From the NCBI RefSeq assembly GCF_047556435.1, contig NZ_CP180210.1:3596001-3660000 (forward strand): DNA of 64,000 nt, given 5' to 3'. The DNA is from Alteromonas sp047556435. GTDB lineage: Bacteria; Pseudomonadota; Gammaproteobacteria; Enterobacterales; Alteromonadaceae. The position numbers and the translations under genes were made by a program. Of the stretch, positions 16,682 through 25,097 are shown piece by piece. The notes under the pieces were generated by a model. It was given only the letters and a program-made list of their open reading frames with translations. It was not told the origin of the DNA and did no database searches. How positions within the stretch are numbered: position 1 is the stretch's first letter; every line of letters starts with the position of its first letter.

Positions 16682-17398
16682 TTATTCACTAGCAGATTTA
16701 AATCGCAAAACAACGAGTAAAAAGACACTGAAGAAAATTAACTGATTCGGTTCGCTTACGGCAACAGAAGCTGGGGGTTGGGTAGAAGTAGAACCGATTC
16801 CTCTAACAAGTGCAATTGCCGTATTTGTTATCGGTGAATATATTGTTGATGGGCCGCTTTGAGTTTGCAAGTACCCATACGCATTAAAGAAACCTCTTGA
16901 ATCATTTCCCCAATCGAAATCGTCGCGTGCGATTAACATTCTGAGCGCCCCCTCTTCCCCATACATTGCCTGTGCCTGGTTTCGAGGATTAGTTAAGCAA
17001 CCTAATTGAGAGGTTCCACAGTCGTTATCCATGAACCCCGTGAATAAAGCGAAGAAATCTTCTCCAAACTCTGCACCAAAATCACCATTTAATCGTTGTC
17101 TCGAATTTAAACTCGTATCTATGGCTAAGTTTGGACCGAAGAAGGTGTTGAGCAACTCATACATTTCACCACTTGTTGCCAAACGCCAGCCACTGAATAG
17201 TGGTGAGTCATAGACGTTAGCTACAGACATAGAAATAGTTTCATCCCAGTTCAACCACTCTAACTCGCCACCAGTGATTATATTGGTTGAGGTGTCTAGG
17301 CTATAGCCTCTGCTTTCAATGATTGCGCTACTTCCATTAAAGGAAATCAACAAAAGTAAAGTGGTTAGAGCTGCTTTAAGTAAAAAATGATACTTCAT
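16682..17398 (-). CDS. PEP-CTERM-type exported protein
   Basis: 238 residues. Signal peptide at 1-25 (LLKAALTTLLLLISFNGSSA). The mature part has ESRGYSLDTSTNIITGG, LEWLNWDETISMSV and GWRLATSGEMYELLNTFFG, a pattern common in short PEP-CTERM proteins. The C-terminus is VSEPNQLIFFSVFLLVVL followed by a basic tail, a S-E-P variant of the sorting signal. These proteins are processed by exosortase and linked to exopolysaccharide. No exosortase gene is in the window; a second PEP-CTERM protein lies at 46703-47704. Confidence 0.75.
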   Translation of the reverse strand: MKYHFLLKAALTTLLLLISFNGSSAIIESRGYSLDTSTNIITGGELEWLNWDETISMSVANVYDSPLFSGWRLATSGEMYELLNTFFGPNLAIDTSLNSRQRLNGDFGAEFGEDFFALFTGFMDNDCGTSQLGCLTNPRNQAQAMYGEEGALRMLIARDDFDWGNDSRGFFNAYGYLQTQSGPSTIYSPITNTAIALVRGIGSTSTQPPASVAVSEPNQLIFFSVFLLVVLRFKSASE

Positions 17399-17565
17399 AC
17401 ATCGTCCTTGAATAATTGTTTTTTTAATTCTAATTTAGCATGCTACCTGCTCTTTTTTCTAAATAAAACAAATTTTTATCTTTTTGCAATTCAAATAATT
17501 CCGTAATCGAAGACGGCAGAATAGAGCTAAAGAATCATTTCATTACTTGAGCGTTAGGTAATACG

Positions 17566-17602
17566 TCTAATAAAAAACTAAAAACGGGCACAAAGTGCCC
17601 GT
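17566..17602 (-). terminator. rho-independent terminator
   Basis: ACGGGCAC-AAA-GTGCCCGT hairpin (17584-17602) followed on the minus strand by TTTTTAGTTTTTTA, 14 nt after the stop of the small membrane gene at 17616. Confidence 0.85.
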
Positions 17603-17615
17603 AAGTCATTCCAGA

Positions 17616-17876
17616 TTATTCATCATTCATATAACGCGAAAGAATAGTCGCCGATAGCGCGAAAAAAAACGATGCAACTACGCAAACACAGTGATAATAA
17701 AAATAGTTATTAAACTCTAAGTTAGCATCTGTAATTGATTTCCAGCGAAGCGCGACTGAAACGCATTCGTGCGCCCAGGGGAACAAAGTGAATGCTAGGA
17801 ATATATAGCCCAATTTTATCCAACTATTCGCAAACCTGATTAGCGTGTTAAACATACTTTCTTTTTTGATCTTCAT
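17616..17876 (-). CDS. small membrane protein, unknown function
   Basis: 86 residues from the ATG at 17876, chosen because GGAG lies 6-7 nt upstream; a longer frame to 17978 lacks a ribosome-binding site. Two hydrophobic segments (about residues 18-38 and 55-78) and the ending ILSRYMNDE. A strong terminator follows. No family recognised. Confidence 0.55.
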   Translation of the reverse strand: MKIKKESMFNTLIRFANSWIKLGYIFLAFTLFPWAHECVSVALRWKSITDANLEFNNYFYYHCVCVVASFFFALSATILSRYMNDE

Positions 17877-17979
17877 AGTTTTCTCCGTTTTTGACCTAAA
17901 ACTATTTAGGCCCTCAAAGGGAAAAATCATGAAGTACACACGCTGACAGCTCAGCGGTTTAAAAATACCAAAGTGCAAA

Positions 17980-18962
17980 CTAGCAATTGCAGTATTTCTC
18001 AGTATATTGATGTATTAGTCCTCTAACGGGGGGACCACATAGGGGAATTGGGGTAAATATCTTTAAATAAACGCTATATAAAACAACGCTTAAATCAGTT
18101 CAGCCAGCACAATCCAGCATTGGAGCGATTGAAAACCGGCGGTCTAAAGGTTGAGAAGCATTTTTCATAATATATTGATTTAGAATTACTTTTTAAAATT
18201 TCACAAAACTCAGAATCGAGCGCCGAGTTATTTTTGAGCCAACCAAGCCAAAACAAACTTTTTAGGCTTTGAGGCCCCCTAGGACCGCAAAAAATTCACG
18301 AAATCTTTTACAACGTGATGATAAAAGAAGGCTTATATTATCATAATTGCCATCACCGCCGCTAAACCTAATGGAGTAGGTCCATGCGTCTTCAGGCATA
18401 CTCTGTAAAATCTTGGAAGAACTCTTGTGTGACTGCTTCTTCATCGGTAAACACTCAGAGACGAAGCCTAGCCGTTTGCAGCTAAAGCCATCTTGATAGT
18501 CAGATTTACTATCACTACAGACTTACCGAAACCATCTCTGCTCGAGCTGAACACATAACCATGATTCAGGCAAAAACTCTGTTATACATACCAGGTTGGG
18601 CGATGGCTTTGCTCGGCTACATCAGCATTACACTTAAGCGTAACGCTCAACGAAGTAATAGTGCGCTGCTTCTTGGTAGTAACACTCGTTTATTCAGTTT
18701 TTTGCGATGCCAGTACGTGCATTCAAACGGCTGCTTGGACAAAATGAGTTTTGCCCACATTGTCTTTGAAAAAACTATTGAAATGTGAAGGAAGGGGGGA
18801 GTTAGAACCACGTGGGACATGAGCGTTTCACATTGTGTAAGGTTTTAGGTATAACTGCACAGTTAAATTAACGCTGGCAAGGTAATCCGTTACTCATTGT
18901 CTCAAGCCATTGCTGAAAGGCCCCAGCATGCAAAACATTTTCTAAGGACGGTTTTTTATCAC
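17980..18962. other. poorly coding stretch at the accessory/core boundary
   Basis: Nearly 1 kb without a convincing gene. Short open frames exist on both strands (18262-18444 minus, listed separately; 18561-18788 plus) but lack good start signals. Codon and base composition change from AT-rich to balanced across this stretch, suggesting the edge of the accessory region. I found no tRNA or clear attachment repeat. Confidence 0.4.
18262..18444 (-). CDS. doubtful 60-codon open reading frame
   Basis: A basic N-terminus (MKKQSHKSSSKIL) followed by a plausible globular stretch (WTYSIRFSGGDGNYDN). No Shine-Dalgarno sequence is visible and no family is recognised. It may be a small protein or chance. 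Confidence 0.25.
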   Translation of the reverse strand: MKKQSHKSSSKILQSMPEDAWTYSIRFSGGDGNYDNISLLLSSRCKRFREFFAVLGGLKA

Positions 18963-20258
18963 ATGAGCATTTACTCCTGGCTTTTGTCACGCTTTCGCAC
19001 TCTAAAGGGCCTTAAGGATCGCTTGTTCTGGCTCAAATCCTCGTATTTAAAACTGTTGCTAGCAGTATTGTCAGCATTTCTGGTTTTCGCATTTTTCTCT
19101 GTTGAAGAAAGCAGCATGCTTTCTATAGCCACAAACATTAAGAACTATGGGTACCTGACCGAGGCCCTCGCAATTCTGATTCTAGCGTTCTCACTGATTA
19201 AAGGGTGGAGCATTTCACACACCGACGTCACTTTTGAAAAACTTGCTCCAATCGACAATATCTCACTTTCAACAGGTGCTTATGATAGTTGCATACCGCT
19301 GGGTAATCAGGCTGTTATCTATAACCACGATGCTAACCTGATGCTTGAACACGGTAATAATCCGCTTAAAGTTATAGACGGAAAATTCCAGCTGCACCCA
19401 TTAATTTATCAACTTTTGCCGGTGTTTATTATGAAGATGCCCGAAGCAAGGCTTGATACTTCAGATGATGCTAAAGTGCGTCTTGCCAGTGATATCGATT
19501 TAAACCTTATCTGTAACGACTCTCCGGTAAATGTTCAGCGCACATCGTATTTCCGCGACAGACTATCCAATACGTTAGCCAACTATCTGGTAAAACTCGA
19601 TGGCAGGGTCATACTCGATTTAAGAAATACGGAAGTTATCACCCGGGAAGGGTATTTCTACTCTTTAAGAGAATCTTCCTTATCTAACCAGCTCGGCGGA
19701 AGCGTTCTTTTATTCACCGCTGATGCAACTATCATCGTGTTAAGTCAGGGAAACCGGACAGCAGAAAATGCCGGAAGACTAGCGCCTGCAGGCTCTGGCT
19801 CGTTCGATCCACTGTCTGATAAGGCAATGGAAGCCATGACTTTTCAGGATTATGCCAGGCAGGAAATCAGTAGGGAATTGACCGAGGAATGTGGCCTTAA
19901 AAAGAGCGATCTTCACAATGTTCAGCTTTGCGGCTTTGGACGCTACCTTTACCGCAATGGCAAACCCGAGGTATTTGGGATTGCTACCACCACAAAAACC
20001 TCAAATGAAATCAAAGTGCCTGTACGTGAATGGGATTATCAGCAAAAGAGAGTGAAAATAATTCCTTTATGGGGTGACCTTTCAAAAGATAGTGCCATTT
20101 CTGCACTTAAAAAGATGGTGGAAGATATCGAAAACAAGGTAGAAGGCTTTGAGAATACCTCGGCACCTCTGTATTGGAATGTGCTGTTTGCAAAACACTA
20201 TCTTGAGCATATTAACAAACAGGATGCAGATAGATTGTTTGGGCTTTATCACAGCTGA
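18963..20258 (+). CDS. membrane-anchored Nudix-like protein
   Basis: 431 residues from the ATG at 18963; a TTG at 18897 is possible, and neither has an ideal ribosome-binding site (AAGGA 14 nt before the ATG). Two transmembrane segments (about 28-45 and 60-80) precede a cytosolic part. Near residue 295-308 is ISRELTEECGL, the REUxEExGU half of a Nudix box; the upstream half is not canonical (no Gly/Glu at the expected distance, Asp in place of Glu). A LAPAGSGSFDP strand precedes it. Nudix proteins hydrolyse nucleoside diphosphate derivatives; here the substrate is unknown and the catalytic box is partly degenerate. Confidence 0.6.
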   Translation: MSIYSWLLSRFRTLKGLKDRLFWLKSSYLKLLLAVLSAFLVFAFFSVEESSMLSIATNIKNYGYLTEALAILILAFSLIKGWSISHTDVTFEKLAPIDNISLSTGAYDSCIPLGNQAVIYNHDANLMLEHGNNPLKVIDGKFQLHPLIYQLLPVFIMKMPEARLDTSDDAKVRLASDIDLNLICNDSPVNVQRTSYFRDRLSNTLANYLVKLDGRVILDLRNTEVITREGYFYSLRESSLSNQLGGSVLLFTADATIIVLSQGNRTAENAGRLAPAGSGSFDPLSDKAMEAMTFQDYARQEISRELTEECGLKKSDLHNVQLCGFGRYLYRNGKPEVFGIATTTKTSNEIKVPVREWDYQQKRVKIIPLWGDLSKDSAISALKKMVEDIENKVEGFENTSAPLYWNVLFAKHYLEHINKQDADRLFGLYHS

Positions 20259-20611
20259 AACATTTAATTGTCTGAGATGTGGTAAACGACATTGTGATGA
20301 GGATTACAATCATTCCCTGTAACTCTGTAGTGGCACATCGAATGTAGCCACCCAATCAGAGCTGCTTGGAAAGCTGCATTACATTGACGGTTGGCAACAA
20401 AGTCAGGAAGAAAGAGTGGAGTTTCAGGCATTTAACCCGCTTTCGAAAAATGGACCTTCCCCATTAATTGATAGAGAGCTAATTAAGGATGTCGCCAGTC
20501 AAAATGAAAACCATAACTTGCTTGAAAGTGAGTAATGTCCTAATACCTAGTGTGGCACCATTTTACTTACTACAGCCCACTCATTTAAAACAACGAACAA
20601 CAAGGCAATCC
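20259..20611. other. intergenic stretch with an open frame lacking a start
   Basis: A plus-strand frame is open from about 20324 to a TAA at 20533-20535, reading like protein (ELLGKLHYIDGWQQSQEERV, then FNPLSKNGPSPLIDREL) but with no ATG or TTG start; the first alternative is a GTG in the middle. It may be the 3' relic of a lost gene. The DUF4198 gene starts at 20612. Confidence 0.35.
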
Positions 20612-21424
20612 ATGAAAAAACATATCCTTTGCATATCGCTGTTGATAAGCGCATTTTCAGCGACGGTGAACGCCCACGACTTCTGGCTTCAGCCAAATAC
20701 ATTCAACGCTTCTCAACAAACAGCCGTGTCGGTGGCATTTAAAGTGGGGCATCATCACGACAGTGAAAACTGGGATTTGCAGCCTTTTCGGATTGTTTCG
20801 CTCTATCATCATACCAACGACAAAAAACAAGATGTATCCAGCCAGATTATTTCCCGAACTGCGCTCACACCTGGACTAGTAAAGCTGAACGTCTCCAGTG
20901 AAGGTACTCACCTTGTCAGTTTTGAAAGTACTGAAAGTATCAGTCGCCTGAGCGCAGAGAAGTTTAATGCCTATGCTAAAGAAGAAGGATTGACGGCGAT
21001 TATTGCGAACCGCAACGCGCTCAACAATGCTGACAAGGAGGGCGTAGAACGCTATTCAAGAAGAGCCAAAGCCATTATTCAAGTCGGCGACACTACTACT
21101 GACAATGCCCTGATGCCAGTTGGGCACTCGTTAGAAATTGTTCCTGTTGATCATCCCTACGAAGCCCTGGAGAACGGAAAGCTGCGCGTTAAGGTGTTGT
21201 ATATGGGAAATGCGCTGTCTGGTGCCAGTTTAGATCTGACACGTCTGGAAAGCGAAACACATAACCCTCAAGCTACAAAAACGGATGAAAACGGCATAGC
21301 GGAATTCAACCTGACTCAATCCGGCAAGTGGATGGTAAATACGATATGGGGAACGCCTGCGGATGACAAAACTGGAGACGAATTTGTAACGTATTTTTCC
21401 AGTCTGACATTGGGTTACGAGTAG
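20612..21424 (+). CDS. DUF4198 periplasmic protein
   Basis: 270 residues from the ATG at 20612, which starts the signal peptide (KKHILCISLLISAFSATVNA) and has AAGG 6 nt before it; a longer frame to 20489 would place the signal peptide internally. The mature N-terminus AHDFWLQPNTF, VGHHHDSENW and the late GxxxV-x-N-T-I-W-G strand are typical of DUF4198, whose members are exported and often sit beside TonB receptors or nickel/cobalt uptake genes. Neither is adjacent here, so the role is open. The histidine cluster suggests metal binding, which is inference. Confidence 0.8.
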   Translation: MKKHILCISLLISAFSATVNAHDFWLQPNTFNASQQTAVSVAFKVGHHHDSENWDLQPFRIVSLYHHTNDKKQDVSSQIISRTALTPGLVKLNVSSEGTHLVSFESTESISRLSAEKFNAYAKEEGLTAIIANRNALNNADKEGVERYSRRAKAIIQVGDTTTDNALMPVGHSLEIVPVDHPYEALENGKLRVKVLYMGNALSGASLDLTRLESETHNPQATKTDENGIAEFNLTQSGKWMVNTIWGTPADDKTGDEFVTYFSSLTLGYE

Positions 21425-21526
21425 CTACCTGGGAACCGGTAAATAAGGGCGCGTAAACACGCTATTAACCCGGAAGGATGCGACCCCAGATTTCTCCGCA
21501 TCCTCCCAAGCGAAAAGCCTCATTTT

Positions 21527-22447
21527 CTACTCTGCTAATTCAGGATCGCGAATAAACAGAATATCCATGATAATGGAGGGATCCCACTCCCTCATCTCAC
21601 TTTCACATTTCTTGCGAATATCATCTAATTCATTAATGGTTGCCACCGAAAACGACTCATCCACGATGATATGAACAAGTAGATACTTGTCTCGGCCAAC
21701 TTTGCTTATCCTGACTTCCACATGCTCATAAGGCACATCAACCAAGGTTTTTTTAAGCCGTTTTTCTATTGCTGACGATATCGCTTCTGACGGTGCTTTG
21801 TTGATGACTTCGTTTAAGCTTTCCAACATGATTTTAAAGGGAATCGGCAGCATCGCCATGCCAAGCACAATTAACAATAGCGGATCGACATAAGGCGCTA
21901 AGTGCGCAAACTCGCTCTGCTGTAAACCATAAGCAATCGCGAAACCAACGAGAATAGAGGCACTCAAAACACCATCTACAAACCAGGTATGTGCGTCGAC
22001 CGCCACGAGATCGGAGCGAAGCGCTTTGCTGTTAATGCGCATATAAAATGACGCGGTAAAGCATCCTATCGTCGCAATAATTCCATACACTATTGCATAG
22101 CCGTATTCCGATACGTTCCCTCCTGAAAACAGGCTTTGTACAGAACTGACCACCGCATACAGGCAGGTTGCCACAATGATTAACGATTTGAATAAATTCA
22201 GGGTTGGCTCGATGGCGGTATAACCAAAGTGAAATCGGTCATCATCTGGCAACTGCACAAGGTTTGCTACTTTGAGTGTCAGTAGCGCCATAAAAAAGGC
22301 TATCAGTGAGTAAATACCATCGAACAAAATCGCTGCCGAAGCAGTTATGATTGCAAAACCTAAGGCAACAAACACAAAAAGACCAGCCACATAAAACGAT
22401 ATTCTTAGCAATCGTTTCTCTTGTTGCTGATAAAAACCAATGACCAT
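21527..22447 (-). CDS. cation diffusion facilitator-like transporter
   Basis: 306 residues: six membrane segments in the first 210 residues and a cytosolic ferredoxin-like C-terminal domain (VEVRISKVGRDKYLLVHIIV). RFHFGYTAIEP after TM2 and the overall order match CDF proteins, which exchange divalent cations for protons. The metal-site residues differ from zinc exporters: the TM2 motif is DGIYSLIA (usually H-x-x-x-D or D-x-x-x-D) and TM5 reads DAHTWFVD, with Thr at the usual His position. Substrate may differ or transport may be lost. Confidence 0.8.
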   Translation of the reverse strand: MVIGFYQQQEKRLLRISFYVAGLFVFVALGFAIITASAAILFDGIYSLIAFFMALLTLKVANLVQLPDDDRFHFGYTAIEPTLNLFKSLIIVATCLYAVVSSVQSLFSGGNVSEYGYAIVYGIIATIGCFTASFYMRINSKALRSDLVAVDAHTWFVDGVLSASILVGFAIAYGLQQSEFAHLAPYVDPLLLIVLGMAMLPIPFKIMLESLNEVINKAPSEAISSAIEKRLKKTLVDVPYEHVEVRISKVGRDKYLLVHIIVDESFSVATINELDDIRKKCESEMREWDPSIIMDILFIRDPELAE

Positions 22448-22497
22448 TTTTTGACCAATAAAAGTGAGCGCGCGCGGATTCTACGCTGTTTTTCAAA

Positions 22498-22896
22498 CTA
22501 GTCTAGCCCGAATTCATCATGGGAGCGCGGACTAAGCGAAAAACGTAGCGGACTGCTGTGACAATACATCAGTAAAGACACAGAGATAAGGATGGTAACG
22601 AACGAGCAGATTGCAGATATAAGAAAATCTTCAATGCCAGACCAAGAAAGCGTCTGCCATTTAAGCAGCCGATAACAGTAATCAAAGAATTATGCGGTGC
22701 CGCCTAATATAGCGAATGTTGCACGTAGGGGGTTGAATTGGCTACCTCTGACATTTGCCTCTGGATTCGCACCGACATGTGCGCTTTGTTCACCCAATTC
22801 ATGATTCAGGACGGGTGACGTTAGCAGGATAGCTACCCTAGACCTCGACATTGAGGCGAAGACTGCCATGTTGTCGTTCCCAATCGCCTGAATCGG
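22498..22896 (-). pseudogene. interrupted reading frame, probable relic
   Basis: One minus-strand frame runs from 22896 to a TAG at 22498-22500 and is broken by a single in-frame TAA at 22690-22692. The first part (69 codons, internal ATG) includes LNHELGEQSAHVGANPEAN and the second (63 codons) has a hydrophobic stretch (LISAICSFVTILISVSLL). Neither part has a good start. It could be a decayed gene or a dispersed repeat with protein-like translation; I do not recognise the family. Confidence 0.35.
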
Positions 22897-23181
22897 TTAA
22901 TCCCGCTGCACCGGACGAAGCCCGGGGAACGGATATCACACCTATCCGTGCTCGTGAAGGCGGGCTTTAATTTGCTGCTGTTGTTCCTATCCGACAGCTA
23001 CCATCGGCTTTCATTTCTGACAAGCTGGCAAGAGTCACAGGCTTTAACCTGCCAGTGAAGAAACCTTTTTTTGTCCTCTCATCATAGTATTTTGCTTTTT
23101 GTGGCAACCTGTTAGTGTAACCTGACGGCGAAATCAGTTAGCCTGAAGGTGCTGCCACTTCAAACAACATGGATATTCCCA
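22897..23181. other. intergenic stretch upstream of the YqhA-like gene
   Basis: No gene seen. Short complementary segments are present (AAGCCCG near 22918 and GCGGGCTT near 22962; GGATA...TATCC between them), so a small folded RNA is possible, but no known riboswitch or sRNA was recognised. Confidence 0.3.
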
Positions 23182-23742
23182 ATGCCACAAGACACAGAGA
23201 AAAAAAAGCTCCCGGCGTTCAAATATGAACAATCCTTCGAGCGATTTCTATGGAAGTCACGATTGCTTGTTTTGGTCGCTGTCGTACCTAGCTTACTCGG
23301 GGCTTTTGTCCTGTTTTTGATTGGCACGGCTGACATTATTGGTGTAGTAATATCGGCAGTAAATTACTACCTGCTTGGTAGCGGTGAAGATATTCATGAC
23401 TCTGTGGTGCCCAGCATCATTATGGCGGTGGACATTTATTTAATCGCGGTAGTATTGCTTATTTTTGGCACTGGAATTTACCGGCTTTTTGTTTCACCGA
23501 TTGATGATGCCGAGACACATAAGCCGGTCCATCCGTTTAATGTCGAGTCATTTGATCAGCTTAAGGACAAAATTGCCCGCGTGGTGATCCTGGCCGTCGT
23601 CATTGAATTTTTCCGCGCCGTGGTAGACATCCGGTTTCAAACTCCCCTTGATGCCATCTATCTTGCGGCATCCATTCTCGCGCTTGCAGGAGGGCTTTTC
23701 CTGATGAGTAAAGCGCAAAAGGATGATCATCACTCACACTGA
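23182..23742 (+). CDS. yqhA: YqhA/UPF0114 family inner-membrane protein
   Basis: 186 residues from the ATG at 23182; a GTG at 23149 would add 11 residues. FERFLWKSRLLVLVAVVPS, DIYLIAVVLLIFGTGIYRLF and LKDKIARVVILAVVIEFF match the UPF0114 pattern (ERF..S.W..., DxxLxxxxLxxxxxGxYxxF, LKxKxA). Four membrane segments. The E. coli homolog is 164 residues; this one has an extra polar N-terminus and a His-rich tail (KDDHHSH). Function unknown in the family. Confidence 0.85.
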   Translation: MPQDTEKKKLPAFKYEQSFERFLWKSRLLVLVAVVPSLLGAFVLFLIGTADIIGVVISAVNYYLLGSGEDIHDSVVPSIIMAVDIYLIAVVLLIFGTGIYRLFVSPIDDAETHKPVHPFNVESFDQLKDKIARVVILAVVIEFFRAVVDIRFQTPLDAIYLAASILALAGGLFLMSKAQKDDHHSH

Positions 23743-23892
23743 GCCTACAAGGAGGGCTGCGATAAAATGCGCAATAACAGCGTTTCCACATCGCAGTTGA
23801 ATCGGGGGAGAGAGTTAGCCCCCTTCTATGCGCACTGAAAGTAGCAACGAAGGAGAGTCAGTTTGTGTTTATCCATTCTCCCGAGTCACTAT

Positions 23893-24069
23893 CTATTTTT
23901 TATTGCATTGAGCGCCCTGTATCTTTTCCCACAGCGCTTCGGCCTCTGCAGTGAGACTTGAATAGGTTTTAATGTCGCCATTTCGCTGCGCATGCATAGC
24001 TTTTTCCAGCAAGACATCATATTGCTTGCGCATTTTCTTGGTGGGATCAGAGTTAAACAAACCAAACAT
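23893..24069 (-). CDS. DUF6435 small protein
   Basis: 58 residues starting MFGLFNSDPTKKMRKQYDVL, then EKAMHAQRNGDIKTYSSLTA and a final helix. This is the compact pattern of DUF6435: MFGLF, a K-rich linker, LLEKAM-AQRNGDI-Y, then E-A. AAAGGCG precedes the ATG by about 5 nt. It stands alone in the minus orientation between the yqhA-like gene and the fghA terminator. Function unknown; the family is short, soluble and common in marine gammaproteobacteria. Confidence 0.8.
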   Translation of the reverse strand: MFGLFNSDPTKKMRKQYDVLLEKAMHAQRNGDIKTYSSLTAEAEALWEKIQGAQCNKK

Positions 24070-24211
24070 GATTGCGCCTTTTTAGATTAACTGCGTTTCA
24101 ATAACCATAGTGTGCAGGCAGCATCAACAAAACCCCACTTAATGTTTTGTCATGTTGATGGAAAAGACTCAAATTCAATGTGAAAAGCGGGCGCGATGAA
24201 AGTCAGCCTCT

Positions 24212-24245
24212 TAAAAAAATGCCATCGTACGACTGACGATGGCAT
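24212..24245 (-). terminator. rho-independent terminator of frmA-fghA
   Basis: ATGCCATCGT (24219-24228) and ACGATGGCAT (24236-24245) form a 10-bp stem around 7 nt. On the minus strand it is followed by a run of seven T. It lies 10 nt past the fghA stop. Confidence 0.85.
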
Positions 24246-24254
24246 AGCGTTCGG

Positions 24255-25097
24255 TTATATCAGTCCCAGATGGCTGGCGTGAAACTGCAGATGTTCATCA
24301 ATGAATGAAGCAATGAAGAAGTAACTGTGATCGTATCCTTCATGCATATTCAAGGTGAGTGGCGTATCCGTTTGCTGCGCCGCATTTAACAGCGCTTCCG
24401 GTTTCAATTGCTCGGTAAGAAACTGATCGGCTCGCCCCTGCTCCACTAATAAAGGCACATAGTGGGTTTTCTCGGCAAGCAGCACCGACGCATCATATTG
24501 CTCCCAGGCAGACTTATCGTTACCCAGATACCCACCAAATGCCTTATGTCCCCATGGGCAATTCATGGGATTGGCGATTGGACTAAATGCGGATACCGAC
24601 ACGTAACGTTCGGGGTTACGCAGCCCAATTACCAGTGCGCCATGCCCTCCCATAGAGTGACCACTAATGGCCCGCTCTCGCGTAACCGGCAGATTCGCTT
24701 CAATCAAATCCGGCAACTCTTTGGTGACGTAGTCGTACATCTGATAGTTAGCTTTCCACGGCGACTGTGTCGCGTTGACGTAAAAGCCAGCGCCCAATCC
24801 CATGTCATAGGCCCCTTCAGCATCATCAGCAACACCGTCACCGCGCGGGCTGGTATCCGGCGCCACTATCGCCATGCCCAGCTCGGCGGCCATTTTCATG
24901 GCACCGGCTTTTTGCATGAAATTTTCATCTGTACACGTGAGTCCGGATAGCCAGTACAACACAGGGACCGGGTTTTCTTCTGTCGCGAAGGGCGGCATAT
25001 ACACCGCGAAGGTCATTTTGCAGTTAGTAACTTCTGACTGGTGCGTGTAACGACTATGCCTGCCGCCAAACGCTCTGTTTTCGCTAATCAGTTCCAT
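24255..25097 (-). CDS. fghA: S-formylglutathione hydrolase
   Basis: 280 residues, the usual length of the esterase D/FghA family. LYWLSGLTCTDENFMQKAGA near 45, PDTSPRG near 80, the nucleophile elbow SGHSMGGHGAL near 145, Asp in QGRADQFL near 220 and His in HEGYDHSYFF near 255 form the expected triad. It hydrolyses S-formylglutathione to formate and glutathione in formaldehyde detoxification. Its ATG overlaps the frmA stop by one base, so the two are coupled. Confidence 0.96.
   Translation of the reverse strand: MELISENRAFGGRHSRYTHQSEVTNCKMTFAVYMPPFATEENPVPVLYWLSGLTCTDENFMQKAGAMKMAAELGMAIVAPDTSPRGDGVADDAEGAYDMGLGAGFYVNATQSPWKANYQMYDYVTKELPDLIEANLPVTRERAISGHSMGGHGALVIGLRNPERYVSVSAFSPIANPMNCPWGHKAFGGYLGNDKSAWEQYDASVLLAEKTHYVPLLVEQGRADQFLTEQLKPEALLNAAQQTDTPLTLNMHEGYDHSYFFIASFIDEHLQFHASHLGLI

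Noticed and set aside
18561..18788. 75-codon plus-strand open frame
   Set aside because: No start signal, composition like the surrounding non-coding DNA.
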